NCBI GenBank assembly: GCA_046598395.1
Contig: JBKJIQ010000025.1
Span: forward strand, 1-64,000
Reading direction: 5' to 3'
Length of the DNA: 64,000 nucleotides
DNA from: JAENVU01 sp046598395
GTDB taxonomy: Bacteria; Actinomycetota; Acidimicrobiia; IMCC26256; JAENVU01
Shown: piece after piece, positions 35,481-44,039 of the stretch
How positions within the stretch are numbered: the stretch's first letter is position 1
How the letters are laid out: each line of letters starts with the position of its first letter
The notes under the pieces: generated by a model
Databases searched by the model: none
Told to the model about the DNA's origin: nothing
What the model saw: only the letters and a program-made list of their open reading frames with translations
Program-made: the position numbers and the translations under genes

Positions 35481-36554
35481 ATGGATGACCTTCGGTACGG
35501 GATTATCGGTGCGGGGATGATGGGTCTCGAACATTTCCGCAACCTGCAGGCCCTGGACGGCGCACGCGTTGCGGCTATCGCCGATCCTTCCGAGGCCTCC
35601 CGCGAATGGGCGCGCCTGACTGCGGGTGACGAGGAGCTGGAGTGCTTCGCCTCGCATCACGAAATGCTCGACCGTGGTCTGGTGGATGCGATCGTGATCA
35701 GCACTCCGAACATGACCCATGTGGATGTGGTGCTCGACGTCCTCAGGTCGCCACTCCCCGTACTGGTCGAGAAGCCGTTGTGTACGACCGTCGCGGATTG
35801 TCGGCGGGTGATCGACGCCGCCGAGGGTAGGGATGCAATCGTGTGGGTCGGCCTCGAATACCGCTACATGCCGCCGGTGGCGCGGCTGATCCGGGAGGTG
35901 CGCGCCGGGGCGGTGGGGTCGGTGAAGATGATCGCGATTCGTGAACATCGTTTCCCGTTCCTGCCCAAGGTGGACGACTGGAACCGCTTCAATCGCAACA
36001 CGGGCGGGACGTTGGTCGAGAAGTGCTGTCACTTCTTCGACCTCATGAACCACATCGTCGGAGCGGTTCCCACACGGGTCTTCGCATCGGGCGGCGCGGA
36101 CGTGAACCATCGAGACGAGCGCTACGGCGGCGAGGTCCCCGACATATTGGACAACGCGTACGTGGTCTTGGACTACCCGGACGGCACGCGCGCCATGCTT
36201 GATCTCTGCATGTTCGCGGAGGGATCCGCCGAACAAGAGGAGATTTCGGTCGTCGGGACTGCGGGCAAGATCGAAGCCAACCTGCCCGGAGCGGAGTTGC
36301 GGTTCGGCCGGCGTGACACCGGCCGGGCCGGGGTGCGGCGCGAGGTCGTTTCCGACTCGAGCGTGGCTCATGAGGGCTTCCATCACGGATCCAGCTATCT
36401 CGAACACGTCGCCTTCCTCGAGACGATCCGATCGGGCGGTCGACCGACGGTCGGGCTCGAGGAAGGGCTGGAGTCGGTCGCGGTCGGCGTTGCGGCGCAC
36501 CGGTCGATCGAAGCGGGGCGGCCGGTCTTGCTGGCTGAAGTCTTGGGGACATAG
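35481..36554 (+). CDS. Gfo/Idh/MocA family oxidoreductase
   Basis: 357 residues from ATG 35481. Rossmann start YGIIGAGMMGLEHFRNL, then VLVEKPLCTTV with the EKP motif near residue 97, and WVGLEYRYMPPVARL. The C-terminal domain contains GGTLVEKCCHFFDLMNH, with the His typical of inositol-dehydrogenase-like members. Probably acts on a cyclitol or sugar. Divergent from AKR. The crotonase gene follows 46 bases downstream. Confidence 0.94.
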   Translation: MDDLRYGIIGAGMMGLEHFRNLQALDGARVAAIADPSEASREWARLTAGDEELECFASHHEMLDRGLVDAIVISTPNMTHVDVVLDVLRSPLPVLVEKPLCTTVADCRRVIDAAEGRDAIVWVGLEYRYMPPVARLIREVRAGAVGSVKMIAIREHRFPFLPKVDDWNRFNRNTGGTLVEKCCHFFDLMNHIVGAVPTRVFASGGADVNHRDERYGGEVPDILDNAYVVLDYPDGTRAMLDLCMFAEGSAEQEEISVVGTAGKIEANLPGAELRFGRRDTGRAGVRREVVSDSSVAHEGFHHGSSYLEHVAFLETIRSGGRPTVGLEEGLESVAVGVAAHRSIEAGRPVLLAEVLGT

Positions 36555-36600
36555 CCGTGGAACTGGCGCGCGACGATGTCAACGCGAGAACGTGCCGACC

Positions 36601-37455
36601 ATGAGCACCGAACCGATGAGCAGTGAAACCACCCGCCTTGTCCTGGTCGACCGTCCGCAGCCCCATACCGCGGTGGTGACACTCAATCGCCCGGATCGGT
36701 TGAACGCGATGTCGATCGAGCTCGTGATCGAGCTCGAGGCCCAGCTCCAAACGCTCGCCGGCGACAACGACACATGGGTTGTGATCCTCACCGGTTCGGG
36801 TCGCGCATTCTGTTCCGGTCTCGATCTCAAGGACTACGGCATCATCCCCAACATCGACGGCCTGAGCGTCGGTCGAATCGCGCAGCGCTCGATGCGCCAC
36901 TACTCGCGGCTGATTCTCACATTGCGGAGCATGCCGCAGCCGGTCATCGGCGCGATCAACGGACCTGCCTACGGCGGCGGCATGTGTCTCACGCTCGGTA
37001 CCGAGATGCGCTTCGCTTCGGAGACCGCGACGTTTAATGCGACGGGCATCGTCAATGGACTCACGAGTACCGAACTCGGCGTGAGCTGGTTGTTGCCTCG
37101 GCTCGTGGGCGCGGCGCATTCCAACGACATGCTGCTTACCGGCCGCCGGGTCGATGCCGACGAGGCGTTCCGCATGGGTCTGGTGTCGCGCGTGTTCCCG
37201 GACGTTGAGTTACTCGACGAAGCACTCGCGGTCGCTCGGCGGATGTGCGAGTTCAGCCCGTATGGGCTCGCGATGACCAAGGAGATCCTTTGGGTGAACT
37301 TGGAGAACCCGAGCCTGGCCGCGGCAATCGAGATCGAAGATCGGAACCAGCTCATGCTGGGGTTCACCGAAAACCTGCCCGAGGCCATTCGGGCCTTCGA
37401 TCAGGGCCGCGAACCCGTCTACACCGACGCCCCTCGTCGCGACCTGTTCGGCTGA
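36601..37455 (+). CDS. enoyl-CoA hydratase/isomerase (crotonase) family protein
   Basis: 284 residues from ATG 36601, choosing the first start clear of the Gfo/Idh gene. Crotonase fold with the two oxyanion-hole loops SGRAFCSGLDLKD and GPAYGGGMCL, and a catalytic-position Glu in STELGVSWLLPR. Hydrates or isomerises a 2-enoyl-CoA during beta-oxidation or a degradation pathway. The final segment EAIRAFDQGREPVYTD is typical of actinobacterial members. It precedes the Rieske oxygenase with a 60-base gap containing a KstR-like palindrome. Confidence 0.95.
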   Translation: MSTEPMSSETTRLVLVDRPQPHTAVVTLNRPDRLNAMSIELVIELEAQLQTLAGDNDTWVVILTGSGRAFCSGLDLKDYGIIPNIDGLSVGRIAQRSMRHYSRLILTLRSMPQPVIGAINGPAYGGGMCLTLGTEMRFASETATFNATGIVNGLTSTELGVSWLLPRLVGAAHSNDMLLTGRRVDADEAFRMGLVSRVFPDVELLDEALAVARRMCEFSPYGLAMTKEILWVNLENPSLAAAIEIEDRNQLMLGFTENLPEAIRAFDQGREPVYTDAPRRDLFG

Positions 37456-37481
37456 GCGAGACACGGAATCCCCGACAGAAT

Positions 37482-37495
37482 TAGAATCTGTTCTC
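37482..37495 (+). promoter_or_regulatory. KstR-like palindromic operator candidate
   Basis: TAGAATCTGTTCTC has the AGAA-N4-TTCT palindrome and matches six of the eight fixed positions of the mycobacterial KstR operator (T..AAC..GTT..A). It lies 21 bases before the GTG start of a Rieske oxygenase and 9 bases before its AGGAGG ribosome site (37504-37509). A TetR-type repressor of lipid/steroid catabolism is the expected ligand; none is encoded in this window. Confidence 0.5.
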
Positions 37496-37515
37496 ATTTC
37501 GCTAGGAGGCCTGTC

Positions 37516-38487
37516 GTGACTCGTCGATTCCCGTTTCCGCACCCCTTCGGCTGGTTCATGGTTGCCTACGCCGACGAACTGGAACCGGGCGACGTGAAGT
37601 CGCTGCATTACTGGTCGACTGATCTCGTGCTCTGGCGTGACGATGCGGGGGAGTACCACCTCCAAGACGCGTTCTGCCCCCATCTGGGCGCGCACCTCGG
37701 AGTGGGAGGCACCGTGGTCGGTAGCGACCTTCAGTGCCCGTTCCACGGCTGGCAGTTCGACGGGGACGGCGGGTGTACCAACATTCCCTACTCCGAGCGC
37801 ACCAACCGCAAGGCGCAACTCCGGAACTATCCAATCCTGAATCGCAACCAGATGATCTTTGCCTGGCGCCACCCCAACGGTGATGCGCCCCTCTGGGATG
37901 TGCCGGTGATCGACGAGGTCGGCGATCCGGCGTGGAGCGACTACGACCGCACCGCGTACGTGATCCGCACGGTCCCCCAAGAGATGGCCGAGAATGGGGT
38001 CGACCCCGCACACTTCCGCTATGTGCACGGCACCGACGACGTCGCGGAGATGGAGAGCTACGAGCAGGACGGTCCGTTCTCCACGATGCTGTCGAAGCAG
38101 AGCTACGTCACGCCCCGTGGAGTGACTGAGGGGCGGATCGACGTCTACAACTTCGGCCCGGGGTTCGCCAAGGTGTGGTTCTCGGGCATCGTCGACGCGA
38201 TCAATGTGGCCGCCACCACTCCCATTGATCACGAAACGTCACTCGTCCGGTTTAGTTTCACCGTGCGTAAGTTCGACGACGAGAAGATGACGTCCACCGT
38301 CGCGGGCGCCTTCGTCTCCGAGATCAACAAGCAGATCCAAGAGGACACGCCAATCTGGGAGAACAAGGCGTTCCTCCCGGTCCCGGCCCTGGCTGATACC
38401 GACGGACCAATCTTGAAGTTCCGCAAGTGGTACTCGCAGTTCTACGCGGAGCCGCTCGTGGAGTCCGGCGCCCCGAGCCAGGGCTAG
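37516..38487 (+). CDS. Rieske non-heme iron oxygenase, KshA-like
   Basis: 323 residues from GTG 37516, with AGGAGG 7 bases upstream. Rieske [2Fe-2S] ligands C54-x-H56 and C74-x2-H77. Mononuclear iron site N160, D163, H166, H171 (pattern QEMAENGVDPAHFRYVH), as in the oxygenase component of 3-ketosteroid 9-alpha-hydroxylase. The reductase partner is not nearby. Hydroxylation of a steroid-like or hydrophobic ring compound is inferred from the family and from the KstR-like site. The SnoaL gene follows 5 bases downstream. Confidence 0.92.
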   Translation: MTRRFPFPHPFGWFMVAYADELEPGDVKSLHYWSTDLVLWRDDAGEYHLQDAFCPHLGAHLGVGGTVVGSDLQCPFHGWQFDGDGGCTNIPYSERTNRKAQLRNYPILNRNQMIFAWRHPNGDAPLWDVPVIDEVGDPAWSDYDRTAYVIRTVPQEMAENGVDPAHFRYVHGTDDVAEMESYEQDGPFSTMLSKQSYVTPRGVTEGRIDVYNFGPGFAKVWFSGIVDAINVAATTPIDHETSLVRFSFTVRKFDDEKMTSTVAGAFVSEINKQIQEDTPIWENKAFLPVPALADTDGPILKFRKWYSQFYAEPLVESGAPSQG

Positions 38488-38492
38488 CGGCA

Positions 38493-38966
38493 GTGGGAGC
38501 GGGGGAGTGGTCCAGTTATCACGCGATCACGACCTTGATGTTCCGGTACGCGGAGTACGTGGACGCCGCCGACTTCGACGGCATTGGGTCGCTTTTCGCC
38601 CACGGTGAGATGACCACCCGAGGGATGAAGGGCGCGATCATCGGCGCGGTTGCCGTTCGCAACCTGTATGTGATCTCGAACAAGGTGCATCCGAATGGAA
38701 CCTTGCTCACGCGTCACCTCACCACGAATGTGATCGTCGATATCGACGAGGACCACGATCGTGCCGAAGCGCGCTCGTCCTTTGTGGTGTTCCAGGCGAC
38801 GCCGATGGTCTCGTTGCAACCCATTGTCGCCGGGCGCTACCTCGACCAGTTCCACCGTCGTGATGGCGAGTGGTGCTTCGCGCAGCGCGAGATGGGGGTG
38901 GAGCAGATCGGCGACGTGTCCGACCATCTGCTCTTCGATCTCGATTCGGTTGTTCGTCCTCGCTGA
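38493..38966 (+). CDS. SnoaL/NTF2-like (nuclear transport factor 2 fold) protein
   Basis: 157 residues from GTG 38493, 5 bases after the Rieske stop. An earlier frame start lies inside that gene. Cone-shaped NTF2 fold marks: YHAITTLMFRYAEYVDAADFDGIGSLFA, NLYVISNK, TRHLTTNVIVDID and AGRYLDQFHRRDGEWCFAQREM. Members include polyketide cyclases, ring dioxygenase small subunits and dehydratases. Here it is probably a small partner or downstream enzyme of the Rieske protein. Confidence 0.87.
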   Translation: MGAGEWSSYHAITTLMFRYAEYVDAADFDGIGSLFAHGEMTTRGMKGAIIGAVAVRNLYVISNKVHPNGTLLTRHLTTNVIVDIDEDHDRAEARSSFVVFQATPMVSLQPIVAGRYLDQFHRRDGEWCFAQREMGVEQIGDVSDHLLFDLDSVVRPR

Positions 38967-38993
38967 ACTCGTCCGTGCTTGCCCCGCCGTGCT

Positions 38994-39665
38994 TCACCCG
39001 TCGTCGTTGAGCCCGTCGTCGTCGAGTTCTTCGGGGCTCAGGCGGCTCATGGCGCGATCGATGATGCGCACGAACGTGTCGGAGTCTTGGGCCCCGGGAA
39101 TCCCCACTTGACTCGCGAAGAAGAACGTCGGGACCGCCGTGACGTCGCGCGCCAACGCCCCCGCGAGTTCGGCTTCGACTTGGACCCGACCATCTGGACT
39201 GAGCAAGAACTCTTCGGCCTCCATGGGGTCCAGCCCCACGTCGTCGGCCAGCTCGACCAACGTGTGCAGATCGGCAACATTGCGACCCTCCACGAAGTAT
39301 GCCTCCATGAGGCGCCGCTCGATCTCCCACTGGAGGTCGGTGGAATGGGCGAAGAACACCAGACGGTGGGCATCGAAGGTGTTGACCCGGAGGGCCTGGT
39401 CCAAGCGCAGTTCGAGCCCGACACCGGCCGCCGCACCGGTCATACGGTCGATGATCGCCGCCGCTTGGTCCTCTCCGCCATATTTCTTCGCGTAGGCGGC
39501 GAACACCGGGGTTGGCTCGGCCCCGGCCCGCGGGTCAAGCTGATAGGCCCGCCATTCGACGTTGATCTGGTCGCCGTGGTCGGAGAGGTCGAGCGCCTCT
39601 GCGAACTGCTGTTGGCCGATATAGCACCAAGGGCACACAATGTCGGAGTAAATCTCAACCAGCAT
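38994..39665 (-). CDS. DsbA family oxidoreductase, FrnE-like
   Basis: 223 residues, no signal peptide, so cytosolic. Thioredoxin fold with the C11-P-W-C14 redox motif, a helical insertion, and the cis-Pro segment DVTAVPTFFF. FrnE-type proteins act as thiol-disulfide oxidoreductases/isomerases or 2-hydroxychromene-2-carboxylate isomerase-like enzymes. An acidic C-terminus (EELDDDGLNDDG) is unusual and probably disordered. Divergent from the GGDEF gene. Confidence 0.94.
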   Translation of the reverse strand: MLVEIYSDIVCPWCYIGQQQFAEALDLSDHGDQINVEWRAYQLDPRAGAEPTPVFAAYAKKYGGEDQAAAIIDRMTGAAAGVGLELRLDQALRVNTFDAHRLVFFAHSTDLQWEIERRLMEAYFVEGRNVADLHTLVELADDVGLDPMEAEEFLLSPDGRVQVEAELAGALARDVTAVPTFFFASQVGIPGAQDSDTFVRIIDRAMSRLSPEELDDDGLNDDG

Positions 39666-39753
39666 GCCGGGAACGGTAGGGCGTGCGGCTCACTCCCGGA
39701 GACCAGCCAAAGAAGGGGTTCAAACCGGCCTGATTCCGGTCGATGTCTCCAGG

Positions 39754-41172
39754 ATGCAAGGCCACCACGATCCGCGCCGAGCGGCGCAGTACGCCGCGTC
39801 GGCGTTCGCGCTGGGCGGCCTCGTCACGATCGTCGGAGGACTGGCGAATAGCGACCGCTTCAGCCGCGAGGGTGGGAGCGTCGCGCCAATCGTCGGTGCC
39901 GGAATCGGCGCGATTCTCGTTTCGATCATCATCCCGTTGCTCCCGTGGCGCCGGTGGAATCCGCGATCCACCATCGTGTTGTTTGTCCTGGCGGTGGGCA
40001 TGATCACCGCGGCAGAGTTTGCATCGAAGTCCTCACGGACCGCCGATGGGGCAATGTCGACCGCAACGGTGGTGACGCTCCTCTTCGTGTGGGTGGGTCT
40101 GACGCAACCGAGATGGTGGTCGATCGCGTGTGGACCGATCGTGGCCGTTTGTCTGACGGCTGCGTTCACGAGTGAGGACGCGCCCATTTCGATCGCGACG
40201 ATCGTGATCGGTGTGATGCTCTCGGCGGTCATTGGTGAACTCGTGGCGTGGGTGAAACACGCGGATGAAACACGTAGCGACGAGCTGGGGCTCGTGATCG
40301 AGGGGACGAGTGGACTCCGCGATGACACCGACCGCACTGCGGCAGCTACCAGGTTGGTCCAGACCGTGGTTGCGTTGTTGCGGGTCCCGAATGTCGCGGT
40401 CTACCTGGAGGGTGGGGAAGGCCGGTTCGCGCTCGCGGCTTCGGTCGGTGATCTCACGCCGGCAGAATCACGAATGGATGGTGGCGTGAAAGGGCCTGCC
40501 GTCCGTGCGGTCCATGGCGGTACGGAGTTGATGATCCCCCTCGTGGGTCGATCGGGCATGACCCGCGGCGTCGTGGTTGCGACCGGGCGTCGGCGTCAGG
40601 ACGAGTTCATGCTGCGGCTCGCTCAGATCTTGGGTGAGCAGGCCGGCTACCGCCTCGACGACCTCGCGGCTTTCGACGCGCTCACCGACGAATCCCGGCG
40701 TGACGCACTGACCGGCGTTGGGAACCGACGGATGGCCGACGAGCTTCTCCATGACCTTCGAATCCGAGATGTCATTGCGATTGTTGACCTCGATGACTTG
40801 CGCGGCATTAACGAGCGGCGCGGACACCAGGGTGGAGACCTGGCGATTCAGGGGGTGGCACGACACTTGAATGAATCGGTGCGACAAGGCGACGCCGTGG
40901 CGCGCCTTGGGGGCGACGAGTTCGTCATGATCCTGAGAGATGTCGGCGAGGCGGCGTTTGCGATCGTGGATCGAATCGCGGCGGAGTGGAACACCGCGAA
41001 TACCGAATCGACGTTTAGTGTCGGCGCGGCGTTGCACCACGGCGGTGCGTCAGAGTCGACGGTACAGGCGGCAGATGACGCGCTCTTCGCCGCAAAGCGC
41101 GACGGCCGAGCTCGGGCCAATGTGGCTGCCGCGATTCCACCCGGCGACGTTGATGAAGCTTCGGGGTTCTAG
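39754..41172 (+). CDS. membrane-bound diguanylate cyclase
   Basis: 472 residues from ATG 39754; the open frame extends to 39664 but without a better start. Five or six N-terminal membrane helices (about 10-170), a GAF-like region (about 190-310), and a C-terminal GGDEF domain (about 325-460) with intact LGGDEFVMI and the preceding DALTGVGNRR. It makes c-di-GMP from two GTP. No RxxD inhibitory site was clear. A PAS-GGDEF-EAL protein lies at the right end of the window, so c-di-GMP signalling is used here. Confidence 0.88.
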   Translation: MQGHHDPRRAAQYAASAFALGGLVTIVGGLANSDRFSREGGSVAPIVGAGIGAILVSIIIPLLPWRRWNPRSTIVLFVLAVGMITAAEFASKSSRTADGAMSTATVVTLLFVWVGLTQPRWWSIACGPIVAVCLTAAFTSEDAPISIATIVIGVMLSAVIGELVAWVKHADETRSDELGLVIEGTSGLRDDTDRTAAATRLVQTVVALLRVPNVAVYLEGGEGRFALAASVGDLTPAESRMDGGVKGPAVRAVHGGTELMIPLVGRSGMTRGVVVATGRRRQDEFMLRLAQILGEQAGYRLDDLAAFDALTDESRRDALTGVGNRRMADELLHDLRIRDVIAIVDLDDLRGINERRGHQGGDLAIQGVARHLNESVRQGDAVARLGGDEFVMILRDVGEAAFAIVDRIAAEWNTANTESTFSVGAALHHGGASESTVQAADDALFAAKRDGRARANVAAAIPPGDVDEASGF

Positions 41173-41188
41173 ACGGCGAGTTTCTCAC

Positions 41189-41215
41189 AACCCCGAGATC
41201 ACTGATCTCCGGGTT
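41189..41215. terminator. hairpin between convergent genes
   Basis: Near-perfect 13-bp inverted repeat (41189-41201 and 41203-41215; one base offset in the C/G run) with a tight loop, followed by TTCT on the plus strand. It straddles the 3' end of the small membrane protein gene and follows the GGDEF gene, suiting both as terminator. Confidence 0.6.
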
Positions 41216-41582
41216 CTTGCTCGCGTACGTCGAGCTCGTCTTGACGCCGCGCTTCCCACTCCGCGAGCTGCTGGTCGAGTTCGGCTGATCGCCGATCGCT
41301 GATCTCGGGGCGGCTGGGGATGCGATCCTCGAGGGCTCGTGACCGGTGCGGCGCACCGGAATCGCCCACACTCCCGATCGGCCGCCAGTGCTGGTGCGCG
41401 GGCCGACCGAGAAGGAGCCACAGGATCGCGCCGAGGCCGGAAAGGAGGATCACGATGATGAGCCAGATCCATTTGGGGAGGTTGCGACACCGCTGCGAGT
41501 CGGCGGAGATGCAATCGATCAGCGCCCAGATCCAGAGGGCGAACACCACGAATCCGAAGACACCTTCAAGCCCAACGAGCAT
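41199..41582 (-). CDS. PLDc_N-type small membrane protein
   Basis: 127 residues from ATG 41582, with AAGGAGAT just upstream (an ATG five codons earlier has no such site). Two hydrophobic helices (about 3-22 and 38-58) around the LIDCISADSQRCRNLPKWIW loop match the phospholipase D-nuclease N-terminal-like domain, a common actinobacterial two-helix membrane module without PLD catalytic residues. The C-terminal half is charged, Glu/Arg-rich and probably cytosolic coiled-coil. Function unknown. Confidence 0.85.
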   Translation of the reverse strand: MLVGLEGVFGFVVFALWIWALIDCISADSQRCRNLPKWIWLIIVILLSGLGAILWLLLGRPAHQHWRPIGSVGDSGAPHRSRALEDRIPSRPEISDRRSAELDQQLAEWEARRQDELDVREQEPGDQ

Positions 41583-41630
41583 CGATCTCCTTCGCATTTC
41601 ATCCGTGCGCCGGCCCGGTGGCGGTGAAGG

Positions 41631-42278
41631 TTACTGGTGTCGGAAATCTCGCGGCCCCGGGGCCACCGGTTCGCGCCACATTGTCCAGGTGGATGGACCG
41701 TCGGGGGTCGGCGTTACCGTGTCGCTGAGTTTGAATCGATGCCGCGCGTAGTACGCCAGGTTCTGTTCCTTGTCGGTTTCGAGGTACGTGGGGCTTCCCG
41801 CTTGGTCGGCGCGCGCGAGTCCCGCGTCGAGGAGGCCGTTCCCGTAGCCGCAGCCTTGGTGGGGCGGGTCGACGGCGAGAGTGGCCAGATACCAATGCTG
41901 CGCGGTCGGGTGGACCGCTTCGACCGCGCGGAGGTACCGCAGCGATCGCCGCAGCGAGCCACGAGCGACGGGAGCGACCGCCACCAGGTGCAACAGCTGG
42001 CGGGCTTGGCGGGCTGAACCGGGTGGGTAGCTCCCGGGCGGTAGCCATACTGCCGCACCGACGATCGTGGCGTCGACAGTGGCCACCCAGACCTCGCCAT
42101 GCTTATACGCGTCGACGAGGCCGGCGATGAACAAGGCCCGCGTTGCGATGGTCCGGGAACGTTCGCGCGGAAGTAGGAACGTGGTGATCGGAGAGTCGTC
42201 GAACGCCCGGGCGAAGACCTCGGCCGCGACGCGGATCTGCGCGTATTGAATGGGTCGGATCTCGACGGCCTCGGGCAC
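41631..42278 (-). CDS. GNAT family N-acetyltransferase
   Basis: 215 residues from GTG 42278, where VEIRPIQYAQIRVAAEVFARAFDDSP starts the conserved fold; the open frame continues upstream past the divergent CMD-domain gene start. The acetyl-CoA pyrophosphate loop is QGCGYGNGLL (Q/R-x2-G-x-G/A), preceded by LATLAVDPPHQ. The YLETDKEQNLAYYARHRFKLSD end is typical. Acetyl acceptor unknown. Confidence 0.88.
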   Translation of the reverse strand: MPEAVEIRPIQYAQIRVAAEVFARAFDDSPITTFLLPRERSRTIATRALFIAGLVDAYKHGEVWVATVDATIVGAAVWLPPGSYPPGSARQARQLLHLVAVAPVARGSLRRSLRYLRAVEAVHPTAQHWYLATLAVDPPHQGCGYGNGLLDAGLARADQAGSPTYLETDKEQNLAYYARHRFKLSDTVTPTPDGPSTWTMWREPVAPGPRDFRHQ

Positions 42279-42353
42279 GGCTGCAGCGTAGTGACGCCTT
42301 CGTCGGGGAGCGCCGTCCGGGAGGCCGCGCCGGGATTGGGCGTACGCTCGGCG

Positions 42354-42839
42354 ATGGCTCGAATCTCCTTCAAGGATCATGGCAACCCCGAACACGTTGA
42401 CTGGGCGCTCTCCCGAGTGGAGATGGCGGTGGGTATGGGAGCACTCTCCGAGGCCGTCTACGGCAGCTCACGTCTCCCGGTGCGTGAACGCGAATCGGCC
42501 CGTTTCACGATTGCGCTGATCAACGACTGCGTCGTGTGTCAGGACACCCGTGCGAAACAGGCGGTGGATGCCAGCATCGACGAAGGCTTCTACTCCGAGA
42601 TTGCCAACTGGCGCGAGAGTGCGGTGCTGACCGTTCGGGAACGCCTCGCTGCGGAGTACGCACAACGCTTCGCGTTGGAGCATCTGGGAATGGACGACGA
42701 CTTCTGGGCCCGCCTCCATGACGCGTTCGCGGACGATGAGATCGTGGATCTCACGATTTGCTGTGGCATGTTCCTCGGAATGGGCCGCACGCTCGCGGTG
42801 ATCGGCGTGCGCGCCCCCGACGAGCGACTCCTGGTCTGA
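42354..42839 (+). CDS. carboxymuconolactone decarboxylase/AhpD-like protein
   Basis: 161 residues from ATG 42354. All-helical AhpD fold with a CVVC redox pair in the sequence NDCVVCQDTRAKQ (about 59-70). The third residue of the usual C-x2-C-x3-H is Arg instead of His. The MAVGMGALSEAVYGSSRLPVRERE lead and ICCGMFLGMGRTLAV helix are characteristic. Possible alkylhydroperoxidase or decarboxylase; the His replacement makes peroxidase function less certain. Confidence 0.9.
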   Translation: MARISFKDHGNPEHVDWALSRVEMAVGMGALSEAVYGSSRLPVRERESARFTIALINDCVVCQDTRAKQAVDASIDEGFYSEIANWRESAVLTVRERLAAEYAQRFALEHLGMDDDFWARLHDAFADDEIVDLTICCGMFLGMGRTLAVIGVRAPDERLLV

Positions 42840-42866
42840 ACCAGCCCGACTGCGCGGGCTCCCGGG

Positions 42867-44039
42867 TTATCGGTAGTTGCCAGTGTGGCCGAGGCTGTAG
42901 CGGCCGGGTTGGGGAAACACCGCGAGTCCGTGCGGTCCGCTGCCGACCGGGATCCGGGTGATCAAGCGACCGGTCGTGGTGTCGACCACGTAGACCCCAC
43001 CGGAGTAGCGACCGGTGACCCAGAACTGGGATCCATCAGCACTGACGCCGCCCATGTCGGGAGTGCCGCCGATGTCCCACGTGGCAACAACGGTGCGCGT
43101 CGCGAAGTCGATCACCGAAATCGATCCGGCCTGACGGTTGGTGGCGTACAACTTGGACCCGTCGCGGCTGGGGTACAGGCCGTGGGTCCCGCGAGCCGTG
43201 GGAATGAACCCGACTTCCGTCATCGCAACCGGGTCGATGATCGAGACGCCGTTCCGGCCCTGGTTCGCGACGTACATGACGGTGCCATCGGGCGACGACC
43301 GGACGTCCACTGGCATGCCGCCCACGTTCAGTTCGCCGGTGACGGTCATCGTGGTGAGATCGATGCGCACGACGTAGCCCGAGAACTCGCAGCTCGCGAT
43401 CATGATCTTGCCGTTGGGCGTGAAGTCGGCGTGGTTCACGCCCGCATGCGCAATCCGAACCGAGGTGATGAGTTTCCACGTGACGGGATCGCGGAACTCG
43501 ACCATGCTGTTGCGCTCGGCCATCACAATCGCACGGGTGCCGTCGGGGGAGTAATAGAGGTTGTACGGATCGTCGACGGGAATCGCAGGGCCGGCCTTAC
43601 CCGTCGCCGGAGCGATCGGTGTGAGCGTGTTCCCTTTGTTGTTGTTCACGTAGAGCGTCGAGAGGTCGTAGGAGGGAACCACGTGCTGAGGCGTGTTGCC
43701 CACCGCGTAGTGATCGATCACCTTCATGGATACGGGGTCGATGACGTCGACCGTGTTCGAGAGACTGTTCGGGACGTAGACCCGGCTCGGTATGTTGGCC
43801 ACCTTCGGGTCGAGCATGCCCGCCCGGGTGTGGTCGTAGATGTCCACGCCGGGACCGGCGCCGCTCGCCGGATTCGTAGGCTGCGCCAAGGTGTCGGTGG
43901 TTGACGTGCTCGACGCCGGACGCGACGTCGAGGAACCGCCAGGTTGCTTTGCCGGCGCGGCCTTCGGACCACTCCCGCTGCACCCACTCCCGACGCCCAC
44001 TCCGATCGCGATGATCAGCGCGAGGTGTCTGGAATTCAT
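42867..44039 (-). CDS. YVTN beta-propeller lipoprotein
   Basis: 390 residues. Lipobox GVGSGC with the lipidated Cys at about 20, then a Ser/Thr-rich linker (about 35-55) and a seven-bladed propeller of YVTN repeats (SRVYVPNSLSNTVDVIDP, GTVMYVANQGRNGVSIIDP, SKLYATNRQAGSISVIDFAT). The lipid anchor puts it on the outer face of the membrane. Its ATG overlaps the stop of the Kelch lipoprotein by ATGA. The N-terminal half and linker resemble the other YVTN gene at 32288-33490 in design. Confidence 0.92.
   Translation of the reverse strand: MNSRHLALIIAIGVGVGSGCSGSGPKAAPAKQPGGSSTSRPASSTSTTDTLAQPTNPASGAGPGVDIYDHTRAGMLDPKVANIPSRVYVPNSLSNTVDVIDPVSMKVIDHYAVGNTPQHVVPSYDLSTLYVNNNKGNTLTPIAPATGKAGPAIPVDDPYNLYYSPDGTRAIVMAERNSMVEFRDPVTWKLITSVRIAHAGVNHADFTPNGKIMIASCEFSGYVVRIDLTTMTVTGELNVGGMPVDVRSSPDGTVMYVANQGRNGVSIIDPVAMTEVGFIPTARGTHGLYPSRDGSKLYATNRQAGSISVIDFATRTVVATWDIGGTPDMGGVSADGSQFWVTGRYSGGVYVVDTTTGRLITRIPVGSGPHGLAVFPQPGRYSLGHTGNYR

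Noticed and set aside
35460..36500. Upstream extension of the aldo/keto reductase frame
   Set aside because: It lies antisense to the divergent Gfo/Idh gene, which has full family motifs.
37516..38487. Naming the Rieske gene kshA outright
   Set aside because: Iron ligands fit, but no KshB reductase or steroid genes are adjacent, so substrate identity is unproven.
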